Shown piece by piece: positions 1 through 5,303 of a stretch of 7,719 bases of DNA (positions are counted from its first letter, which is position 1; the number at the start of each line of letters is the position of its first letter). Below the pieces are notes generated by a model that did not search any database, was not told the DNA's origin, and worked only from the letters and a program-made list of their open reading frames with translations. The translations under genes and the position numbers were made by a program. Source of the stretch: Erysipelothrix sp. (GTDB taxonomy: Bacteria > Bacillota_I > Bacilli_A > Erysipelotrichales > Erysipelotrichaceae); assembly GCA_012511085.1 (NCBI GenBank), contig JAAZGU010000094.1:1-7719 (forward strand), read 5' to 3'.

Positions 1-534
1 AACCGTGTCGGTGCTTTAATCGTTGCGCAAATCATGCGTAATTTAAAAGACGTTAAAACCAAGGCCACCGTGGTCGGTGTTGGTACCGTGCAAGAAGAAG
101 TTGGTTTACGCGGTGCGAAAACTGCGGCTTACAAAGTTAAACCGGATGTTGCGATTTCACTGGATGTCACGATTGCTGATGACGTACCAAAAGGTGATAA
201 GCGCATCAAAATGGGGAACGGCATCACCATCGAGGTGGCCGATGCATCCCACTATGGTCACCGTGGCTTAATCAGTCACATGAAAAACAAGGCGGAAGCC
301 ATGGGCTTTGATGTGCAACTCGAACTGATGGCCGGCGGCGGCACCGACAGTGGTGAAATCCACAAATCCATGGAAGGTGTCATGGCGATTACGGTTTCGA
401 TTCCATCACGTTACATTCATTCACATTATGCGATTGTGCATAAAAAAGACATTGGTGCTACCATTGACCTCTTAACGGAGTTTTCCAAAGAATTGGATGT
501 CGAACTGTTTGAATCTTTGAAACAAAATAAATAA
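1..534 (+). CDS. M42-family metallo-aminopeptidase, 3' part (5' end outside window)
   Basis: This is the C-terminal 177 residues of a peptidase of family M42 (glutamyl/broad aminopeptidase; PepA, FrvX and YsdC relatives). The family removes N-terminal residues from peptides in the cytoplasm, using two metal ions and usually a TET dodecamer. The frame is open from base 1, so the ATG at 34 is internal. The fragment opens with NRVG, the tail of the family D-(D/N)-RVG motif whose bridging metal-ligand Asp lies just outside the window. Next come VQEEVGLRGA (residues 30-39; the two Glu are the general base and a metal ligand), SLDV with Asp55 as expected metal ligand, GGTDSG (113-118), and SRYIHS (136-141), whose His is the last metal ligand. 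All catalytic positions that fall in the window are intact. It ends in TAA directly at a terminator hairpin, so it is not cotranscribed with lspA. Substrate preference cannot be told. Confidence 0.93.
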   Translation, partial: NRVGALIVAQIMRNLKDVKTKATVVGVGTVQEEVGLRGAKTAAYKVKPDVAISLDVTIADDVPKGDKRIKMGNGITIEVADASHYGHRGLISHMKNKAEAMGFDVQLELMAGGGTDSGEIHKSMEGVMAITVSIPSRYIHSHYAIVHKKDIGATIDLLTEFSKELDVELFESLKQNK

Positions 535-557
535 GAAACGCAAGCCGTTTCTTTTTT
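533..557 (+). terminator. Rho-independent terminator after the M42 peptidase gene
   Basis: AAGAAACG (533-540), loop CAAGC (541-545) and CGTTTCTT (546-553) form a perfect 8-bp stem followed by more Ts to 557. The stem begins inside the TAA stop codon. It separates the peptidase gene from the lspA operon, and its T tract runs into the likely lspA -35 region. Confidence 0.85.
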
Positions 558-582
558 AATTGGTTTGCTTTTCTGATATAAT
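555..582 (+). promoter_or_regulatory. lspA operon promoter with extended -10
   Basis: A perfect TATAAT lies at 577-582, preceded by TG one base upstream (TGATATAAT, 574-582), i.e. an extended -10 for the housekeeping sigma factor. The -35 is weak: TTTAAT at 555-560 gives a 16-bp spacer and overlaps the T tract of the preceding terminator. By standard spacing, transcription would start near 589, only about 3 nt before the lspA ATG at 592. No Shine-Dalgarno sequence lies between. The -10 is clear; the -35 and the start point are inferred. Confidence 0.75.
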
Positions 583-591
583 AGTTATCTG

Positions 592-1071
592 ATGAAGAAA
601 GCCAACGCAACAACCTTATTTCTAATCGCCATGCTGGTGATTATTGATTTAGTAAGCAAACACCTTGTGAGTGTCAAATTAGCCTTGGGGCAATCGATTG
701 CGATCATTGAAGGTTTTTTTGCGATTACCTACGCAAAGAACACAGGCGCAGCGTGGAGTATGCTGCAAGGACAAATGTTTTTCTTTTATTTCATCAGCAT
801 TGTGGCACTCGTGTTTCTAAGTGTTTGGCTAAGACAAAGCAAACCCTACACGCTCACTTATTTTGCGCTTGTCCTCATTATAGGTGGTACCCTTGGTAAC
901 TTCTACGATCGCATTGTGTTTCAATACGTGCGTGATTTTTTAGATTTTATGATATTTGGGTATGATTTCCCCATCTTCAATGGGGCCGATAGTTTCTTAA
1001 CGGTGGGAGTGGGTCTCTTGTTTGTGGATATTGTCAAAGGAGAATTAAAAAATCGTGGTCGAAATCATTAA
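592..1071 (+). CDS. lspA: Lipoprotein signal peptidase (signal peptidase II)
   Basis: LspA is the membrane aspartyl protease that cleaves the signal peptide of prolipoproteins just before the lipidated Cys, after Lgt has acted. The 159-residue length is normal. Visible family marks are IIDLVSK near residues 17-23 with conserved Asp19, KNTGAAW (49-55), GNFYDRI (102-108) with catalytic Asp106, VRDF (113-116), and FNGAD (129-133) with catalytic Asp133. Four hydrophobic segments (about 8-25, 60-80, 88-105, 133-148) fit the four-helix fold. The start at 592 is chosen because it gives the usual short N-terminus before the first membrane helix. It has no Shine-Dalgarno site and sits 9 nt after the -10 box, so the mRNA is probably nearly leaderless. 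First gene of the lspA-rluD-rhomboid-dCMP deaminase operon; its 3' end overlaps rluD by 17 nt. Confidence 0.97.
   Translation: MKKANATTLFLIAMLVIIDLVSKHLVSVKLALGQSIAIIEGFFAITYAKNTGAAWSMLQGQMFFFYFISIVALVFLSVWLRQSKPYTLTYFALVLIIGGTLGNFYDRIVFQYVRDFLDFMIFGYDFPIFNGADSFLTVGVGLLFVDIVKGELKNRGRNH
1036..1042 (+). promoter_or_regulatory. Ribosome binding site for the GTG start of the RluD-family gene
   Basis: AAAGGAG lies inside the end of lspA, 12 nt before GTG at 1055. The spacing is longer than the usual 5-9 nt, but no in-frame ATG exists nearby and protein similarity begins directly after this point, so GTG is the best start. Confidence 0.6.
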
Positions 1072-1966
1072 AATAGTCAAGGAAGGCGAACAAAACCAGC
1101 GTTTGGATGTCTACGTTGCTCAGCACAGTGAACTCTCGCGTTCGGCAGCGCAAAAGCTAATCGGACAAGGCTTTGTTTTGTGCAACGATTTGCAGCTTCC
1201 CAACGCTTATCAAGTGCAAGTTGATGATGAAATCGTGATTTCAATTCCCAAAACCCCAACCCACACAATAAAACCAGTTGCCATGGACTTGGATATCCTG
1301 TATGAAGATGACGATCTCTTGGTGCTTAATAAATCGGTGGGTTTGGTTGTGCATCCCGCCCAATCCTATGAAGGGGCCACGCTTGTGGAAGGCTTGTTGG
1401 CCCATAGTGATGCCTTCGCTGCCATGGAGGATCCAAAGCGACCTGGTATCGTGCAGCGTTTGGATAAAGAAACGTCCGGCTTGATGGTCGTTGCGAAACA
1501 TGAAAAGGCGCAGGAAAATCTTAGCGGGCAAATTCAAGACAATACGATGGTGCGTGTGTATCACGCGCTGGTCCATGGGCAGGTGTTTCCGGATGTCTTT
1601 AACATTGATGCCCCAATTGGGCGCCATCCCCATCACCGCCAAAACATGACCGTCATTGCACAAAATTCCAAACCAGCCTTAACGGTGGTGCGCGTGCTGG
1701 AACGCTTTCAAGCGGCTTCGCTTGTTGAATGTTCTTTAAAGAGCGGGCGTACCCATCAAATTCGCGTGCATCTGCAGTTTATTGATCATCCGGTGTTTCA
1801 TGATCCAAAGTATGGACGCCGTAAAGATAAGAAAACGGGGCAATTGTTAATTGCTAAACATTTGAGTTTCAAGCATCCCCGGACCAATCAACCATTAAGT
1901 TTTGATGTGGATTATGAGCCTGAAATGCAGGCTATTATCACTCAGCTACGAAAGGAGTCATTATGA
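1055..1966 (+). CDS. rluD: RluD-family 23S rRNA/RNA pseudouridine synthase (YlyB-like)
   Basis: The enzyme isomerises uridine to pseudouridine in structured RNA, most likely 23S rRNA. The 303 residues comprise an N-terminal S4 RNA-binding domain (about 14-65: QRLDVYV through VDDEIVISIP), then the RluA-type catalytic domain. The catalytic core is IVQRLDKETSGLMVVAK (132-148) with catalytic Asp137; most relatives have HRLD, here QRLD. SGRTHQIRVHLQ (230-241) and HPVFHDPKYG (245-254) are the other conserved blocks. The GTG start overlaps lspA by 17 nt, so translation is probably coupled. The gene ends in TGA overlapping the rhomboid ATG by 4 nt. The lspA-rluD(ylyB) order is conserved in Bacillus, where pyrR follows; here a rhomboid gene follows instead. 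The family is secure; the exact target uridines, and so the RluD name rather than another RluA-type paralogue, are inferred. Confidence 0.93.
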   Translation: MVEIIKIVKEGEQNQRLDVYVAQHSELSRSAAQKLIGQGFVLCNDLQLPNAYQVQVDDEIVISIPKTPTHTIKPVAMDLDILYEDDDLLVLNKSVGLVVHPAQSYEGATLVEGLLAHSDAFAAMEDPKRPGIVQRLDKETSGLMVVAKHEKAQENLSGQIQDNTMVRVYHALVHGQVFPDVFNIDAPIGRHPHHRQNMTVIAQNSKPALTVVRVLERFQAASLVECSLKSGRTHQIRVHLQFIDHPVFHDPKYGRRKDKKTGQLLIAKHLSFKHPRTNQPLSFDVDYEPEMQAIITQLRKESL

Positions 1967-3177
1967 GTCAACAAAATCATCAAAGTTTTTATAAAATAGT
2001 GCATTATTTTGTGTCCAATCATAATTACACTTTTGTGGAAGTACAAGGTGTTAAAGAGGAAGTGTGGCTCACTAACGTTGAGCATCCAACCTATCCCATC
2101 ATTCGAATTTCCCCCAAACCCATCAACACAACCTTCTTTGAGAAAGATCGGATTGTGATGATTTACAATGCGATTGCCAGCTACCACCAAATTGACAAGA
2201 AATTATTGGACATTCACACCAAAGTGGAAGCGGAAGAAGAACTTGATGAAGATTTCATTCAAGTGAGCATCAACGAAAAAAGTAAAGTGCCTGAGTTTTT
2301 ATTGAAGGCTTTCAGCGATATTAAAATGGCTTTTAGCATGCCAGATCAACCACGGCCTGTCTTTAATAAGCAAGCGAAAGCGCGTCCTAAAAAACGAACA
2401 TCGTTTTTAAAGACGCTGCCACCGGCAACCACGGCCTTTTTATTGATCATTGCGGTTATGTTTATCATCGCGCGCGTGATGATGTTGTTTTTTGAAGACC
2501 CGGTAGTGGTTTCAATTTTACTTGGCAGTTATTATAAAATCTTAATTGTTGCTAATTATGAGGTGCAACGTTTCTTAACCGCCGGTTTTGTCCATCTGGA
2601 TTTTCTGCATGTGATCATGAACAGCATCGCTTTGATTAATCTTGGTTTAATCATCGAGCGTATTTACGGAACCCGTAAATTTGTCATTATCTTTTTGGTG
2701 TCAATCATCATGGGTAGCTTGTTTGTCTTTGTCGGCCAGGGCAATGGTGTTGTACTTGGTGCCAGCGGTGGCTTGTACGGGCTCATGGGGGCCTTGTTTG
2801 TCTACAGCTTTGAATCCAAACTTATTCAACAACCGGCTATCCGTAATCAATTTTTACGTATCATCTTAATTAACTTATTAATCAGCTTAATGCCATCGGT
2901 CAGTCTATTGGGTCATGTTGGTGGTTTGGTTGCTGGGATTTTGCTGGCTATTATTTTTTCCACAACGAAAAGTTGGGGAGCTATCCGTCAACACACCATG
3001 ATTGCGATGATTGGGTTGGTGGTTGCCGTTTCCTTAATGGCGGGGATTGATAAAAACGTCAAACCTTTGTATTTATTAACCGATCAGCGGATTTACCAAT
3101 ACGCTCAAGATCTGCATTTGAATTGGTATGCCGACACCTTAAGTAAAAACTTAAGCATATTCTACGAGGGACAATAA
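1963..3177 (+). CDS. gluP: GluP/YqgP-like rhomboid intramembrane serine protease
   Basis: A 404-residue membrane serine protease that cuts substrates within or near transmembrane helices. Residues 1-150 are soluble; the start (FYKIVHYFV, then EEVWLTN and PIIRIS, 9-50) resembles from memory the cytosolic N-terminal domain of Bacillus YqgP. A basic stretch (131-150) precedes the first helix, consistent with a cytosolic N-terminus. About seven hydrophobic segments follow: 154-177, 204-230, 238-257, 263-282, 295-312, 315-333 and 341-361. The catalytic dyad is visible: GASGGLYG (266-273) with Ser268 and GHVGGLVAG (317-325) with His318. HVIMN (216-220) matches the rhomboid HxxxN element. The C-terminus stops about 43 residues after the last helix, without the TPR region expected of YqgP. 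AAAGGAG at 1951-1957, 5 nt before ATG, supports the start; the ATGA overlap with rluD suggests coupling. Known YqgP works with FtsH in membrane-protein quality control (MgtE); that role here is inference. Confidence 0.9.
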   Translation: MSQQNHQSFYKIVHYFVSNHNYTFVEVQGVKEEVWLTNVEHPTYPIIRISPKPINTTFFEKDRIVMIYNAIASYHQIDKKLLDIHTKVEAEEELDEDFIQVSINEKSKVPEFLLKAFSDIKMAFSMPDQPRPVFNKQAKARPKKRTSFLKTLPPATTAFLLIIAVMFIIARVMMLFFEDPVVVSILLGSYYKILIVANYEVQRFLTAGFVHLDFLHVIMNSIALINLGLIIERIYGTRKFVIIFLVSIIMGSLFVFVGQGNGVVLGASGGLYGLMGALFVYSFESKLIQQPAIRNQFLRIILINLLISLMPSVSLLGHVGGLVAGILLAIIFSTTKSWGAIRQHTMIAMIGLVVAVSLMAGIDKNVKPLYLLTDQRIYQYAQDLHLNWYADTLSKNLSIFYEGQ

Positions 3178-3178
3178 C

Positions 3179-3655
3179 ATGAAACGAAAATCAGTATTAT
3201 CATGGGATGATTATTTTATGGGGATTGCGCATTTATCCGCAATGCGCTCCAAAGATCCATCCACACAAGTTGGGGCTTGCATTGTGACACCCGCAAAACG
3301 GGTGGTCGGGATTGGCTACAACGGCTTTCCAAGTGGCATCGATGATGATCATTTTCCATGGATTGAACATGAGCAATACGATGAAAGCAAATACGCTTAT
3401 GTTGTGCATGCGGAACTTAATGCGATTTTAAATGCCACCCAAAAACTGGATGGATGCACCATGTATGTGTCACTTTTTCCGTGCAATGAGTGTGCCAAGG
3501 CTATCATTCAAAGTGGCATCAAGGAACTTGTGTATGAAGATGATAAATACGCCCACACCGAGGCGGTGAAGGCGAGTAAGAGGATGCTGCAAGCTGCGCA
3601 TGTGACATTGCGGCAGCTTGATCATCAAGTGCAGGTGGCTGTGAAGATCAAATAA
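3179..3655 (+). CDS. comEB: dCMP deaminase (ComEB-type)
   Basis: The zinc enzyme converts dCMP to dUMP, the substrate of thymidylate synthase, in the cytoplasm. The 158-residue length is normal. Deaminase marks are HAE (77-79; His zinc ligand and Glu proton shuttle) in VVHAELNAIL and PCNEC (101-105; Cys102 and Cys105 zinc ligands). DPSTQVGACIV (26-36), GYNGFPSG (46-53) and KYAYVVHAE identify dCMP deaminase rather than cytidine or tRNA adenosine deaminase. The start follows the rhomboid stop by 1 nt; GAGGG at 3166-3170 is an adequate ribosome binding site 8 nt away. It is the last gene of the lspA operon and ends at the bidirectional hairpin shared with rnhC. In Bacillus the homologue sits between the DNA-uptake genes comEA and comEC; neither is near here, so a nucleotide-metabolism role is the plain reading. 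Confidence 0.95.
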   Translation: MKRKSVLSWDDYFMGIAHLSAMRSKDPSTQVGACIVTPAKRVVGIGYNGFPSGIDDDHFPWIEHEQYDESKYAYVVHAELNAILNATQKLDGCTMYVSLFPCNECAKAIIQSGIKELVYEDDKYAHTEAVKASKRMLQAAHVTLRQLDHQVQVAVKIK

Positions 3656-3678
3656 AAACTGGAAATTCCAGTTTTTTT
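3655..3678. terminator. Bidirectional terminator between the dCMP deaminase gene and rnhC
   Basis: CTGGA (3659-3663), loop AAT, TCCAG (3667-3671), extended by AAAA (3655-3658) pairing with TTTT (3672-3675). The plus strand has a run of seven Ts (3672-3678); the minus strand has Ts from the A run at 3654-3658. It therefore can end both convergent transcripts. The rnhC stop (3677-3679) lies within the T tract, so the two coding regions are only 21 nt apart and share one hairpin. Confidence 0.85.
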
Positions 3679-4555
3679 ATTGATTTTGAAGTTCATCCAC
3701 TCTCGCTTTGACACGTTGTGTGTTTTTAAAGTGCATTTTCGCCAACTTATCCAGGGTTGGCCAGCCATGGCGCATGACAATCGTAACGGCCAGATCATCA
3801 ACTTGAGCACTTGCGCCTTTAGCGAGGCTGACATCATAATCGTCTTCCAGGGTTTTCATGCTGTTGATGAAAGCGGCACGTGCTAAAATGGCGCCAATTG
3901 CTACACCGATGAATTTTGATTCGGCTTGCGTGTGAAATTCGATGTTTTGAACCACGTACGGTTCCGCTTTTAAATAATTAAAGTAAGTGGCAGGCGGGGT
4001 GAATTGGTCCACGACCACCAGAGGTGTTTGTTTTATTTTTTTAAGCAAATGCATGAGCGCTTGATTGTGCAATTTGGCTTTGATTTGATTTAAATTGTCT
4101 GTTTCATGCATGAGATTGTAACGTTCATTGTTTAATACGACCAAACTAAAGGGCACATGATGTTTAAGGCTGGCTGTCAATTCAAGCACTTGCGCGTCCG
4201 TCAGCAATTTACTGTCTTTGATGGGCAGGTGTTGAATTTTTTCTAGGATTGTTTCATCCACATAGGCAGCGCACACACACACAGGGCCAAAGTAGTCGCC
4301 GGTTCCTACTTCATCGGAACCAATGTGGGCCACAAAAGGAACATCCACCTGAAAAAGGCGGGCCATTTCTTGTGCTAAGGGACCTTGAAATACCACTTTC
4401 TTGGAGGTGTAAATGCTGATGGTGCAGCCATCGATTTTAATCAAGGCATCCATGTAAGGATGGGAGCTAGGTTGGATTTGCTGGCGGTATGTTTTTTTAA
4501 GTTTAGCGATCGCTTGTTCAGACAATTCCAAACTAACAGTCATATTGTTTTTCAT
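3677..4555 (-). CDS. rnhC: Ribonuclease HIII
   Basis: RNase HIII cleaves the RNA strand of RNA-DNA hybrids (R-loops, primers) in the cytoplasm. With the chosen start it has 292 residues, near the family norm of about 300. Residues 1-75 fit the N-terminal TBP-like substrate-binding domain. The catalytic domain shows GSDEVGTGDYFGPV (79-92) with Asp81 and Glu82, IKDSKLLTD (112-120), VVDQF (181-185) with Asp183, and QAESKFIGVAIGAILAR (210-226) with Glu212. This is the DEDE set expected for RNase HIII rather than HII. Three in-frame ATGs exist: 4573, 4555 and 4543. I choose 4555 (ATG-AAA) because 4573 lies upstream of the -10 box at 4569-4564 and could not be in that transcript; 4543 is a weaker alternative. 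No Shine-Dalgarno site precedes any of them. It is divergent from cvpA, as in Bacillus. A (CA)6 tract at 4272-4283 falls in the catalytic core and encodes VCVC. Confidence 0.94.
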   Translation of the reverse strand: MKNNMTVSLELSEQAIAKLKKTYRQQIQPSSHPYMDALIKIDGCTISIYTSKKVVFQGPLAQEMARLFQVDVPFVAHIGSDEVGTGDYFGPVCVCAAYVDETILEKIQHLPIKDSKLLTDAQVLELTASLKHHVPFSLVVLNNERYNLMHETDNLNQIKAKLHNQALMHLLKKIKQTPLVVVDQFTPPATYFNYLKAEPYVVQNIEFHTQAESKFIGVAIGAILARAAFINSMKTLEDDYDVSLAKGASAQVDDLAVTIVMRHGWPTLDKLAKMHFKNTQRVKARVDELQNQ

Positions 4556-4563
4556 ATGCCCAT

Positions 4564-4570
4564 ATTGTAG
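4564..4570 (-). promoter_or_regulatory. rnhC promoter (-10 region, extended)
   Basis: On the minus strand TACAAT (4569 to 4564) is preceded by TG one base upstream (TGCTACAAT), an extended -10. No good -35 is seen at 16-18 bp; TAAAGT around 4593-4588 is a poor match. The predicted transcript start near 4557 is about 2 nt before ATG at 4555, giving a nearly leaderless mRNA. Confidence 0.6.
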
Positions 4571-4572
4571 CA

Positions 4573-4578
4573 TATAAT
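4573..4578 (+). promoter_or_regulatory. cvpA-mutS2-uvrC operon promoter (-10)
   Basis: A perfect TATAAT lies at 4573-4578, only 3 bp from the opposing rnhC -10 box. The -35 is weak (TTTCAT 4550-4555, 17-bp spacer, inside rnhC). The start would be near 4585, leaving a leader of about 38 nt that includes the GGAG site. An alternative promoter is TTGAGT (4578-4583), 17 bp, TATGAT (4601-4606), which would start near 4613. Both are plausible and may both be used. Confidence 0.55.
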
Positions 4579-4588
4579 TGAGTTAACA

Positions 4589-4600
4589 CTTTAAATAAAG
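4589..4600. repeat. Short AT-rich inverted repeat in the cvpA leader
   Basis: CTTTA (4589-4593), AA, TAAAG (4596-4600) is a perfect small inverted repeat located between the two candidate cvpA -10 boxes and over the rnhC -35 position. It could be an operator half-site pair, but in such AT-rich DNA it may be chance. Confidence 0.25.
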
Positions 4601-4612
4601 TATGATAGAAAC

Positions 4613-4616
4613 GGAG
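4613..4616 (+). promoter_or_regulatory. Ribosome binding site deciding the cvpA start
   Basis: GGAG lies 6 nt before ATG at 4623. The in-frame ATG at 4602 lies upstream of this site and within a candidate -10 box, so 4623 is preferred. Confidence 0.75.
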
Positions 4617-4622
4617 ATTACA

Positions 4623-5303
4623 ATGACCATTCCAACAGCAATTGTAACGTACACAAACGTTATACTTTTACTCTCATTTTTAATCTTAGCCATCAACGGT
4701 TATCGAAACGGTTTGTTTCTGCAACTCTTAGGCTTGGTGAACGTGTTCATCAAAATTTTGTTGGCCATGTTTGGCGCGCCTTTGTTTGCGTTTGTCTTTA
4801 CAGTGTATCGCATTGATTTGGGAGCCTTAAATGACTCGGTCTTGCACACTGCACTTTCCAAACAACTCAATACCGTGATCTGGTTTGTGATTCTTTATGC
4901 GGTGCTGACGGTGGCCATCCTTATTTTAAAGCCCTTCATCAAGGGGATTTCAAAAGCACCTGTGATTAAAACAGCGAATCGGGTGGCTGGTTTGCTTTTT
5001 GGCGTGTTAAAAGGGGCGGTGCTGGTGGTGTTAGCCGTTATCTTGTTATCGACGCCGCTCTTTAGTAATGGCCGTGATGTCATTGACACCTCGCTTTTAC
5101 GACACGTGGATGCGAAAATTCCAAACGTGCTGACACAACTTGGGGATTGGTCGGAAGCATCCGAAGCGCTCACAAATTTAATTAGCCAAAAAGGCTTGTT
5201 AGAAACTGATAAAAATGCCATTATAGAATGGTTGGAAACACAAAAAATTAATTTAGAAGATATAGGAGCCATTAAAGAAGGACTTGATCAATTAAATGAA
5301 TAA
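4623..5303 (+). CDS. cvpA: CvpA-family inner membrane protein
   Basis: A 226-residue membrane protein of the CvpA family, named for its link to colicin V export in E. coli; its biochemical role in Gram-positive bacteria is not settled. Hydrophobic segments lie at about 10-24, 30-60, 84-102 and 122-147, fitting the four-helix CvpA core. Family-like motifs are NGYRNGLFLQLLG (25-37) at the first loop and NRVAGLLFGVLKGAVLV (119-135) at the last helix. A polar, mostly helical tail (150-226) follows, probably outside the membrane. The start is set by GGAG 6 nt upstream. The gene overlaps mutS2 by 8 nt. Position between divergent rnhC and mutS2 matches Bacillus yshB, supporting the call beyond hydrophobicity alone. 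The zapA gene that precedes it in Bacillus and polX that follows are missing here. Confidence 0.85.
   Translation: MTIPTAIVTYTNVILLLSFLILAINGYRNGLFLQLLGLVNVFIKILLAMFGAPLFAFVFTVYRIDLGALNDSVLHTALSKQLNTVIWFVILYAVLTVAILILKPFIKGISKAPVIKTANRVAGLLFGVLKGAVLVVLAVILLSTPLFSNGRDVIDTSLLRHVDAKIPNVLTQLGDWSEASEALTNLISQKGLLETDKNAIIEWLETQKINLEDIGAIKEGLDQLNE

Noticed and set aside
533..591. Riboswitch or T-box leader before lspA
   Set aside because: Only 57 nt separate the genes, all taken up by a terminator and a promoter; the predicted leader is about 3 nt.
1241..1663. 140-codon open frame on the minus strand
   Set aside because: It lies wholly antisense to the RluD-family gene, which has clear motifs; the translation shows no recognisable domain and there is no ribosome site.
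4556..4573. N-terminal extension of rnhC from ATG 4573
   Set aside because: The six extra codons cover the rnhC -10 box, and no SD site precedes 4573.
4602..4622. N-terminal extension of cvpA from ATG 4602
   Set aside because: The GGAG site at 4613-4616 lies downstream of this ATG and fits ATG 4623; the 4602 ATG is itself part of a candidate -10 box.
4895..5272. 125-codon open frame antisense to cvpA
   Set aside because: Low-complexity Ser/Lys-rich translation typical of the reverse of a membrane-protein gene; no promoter or SD site seen.
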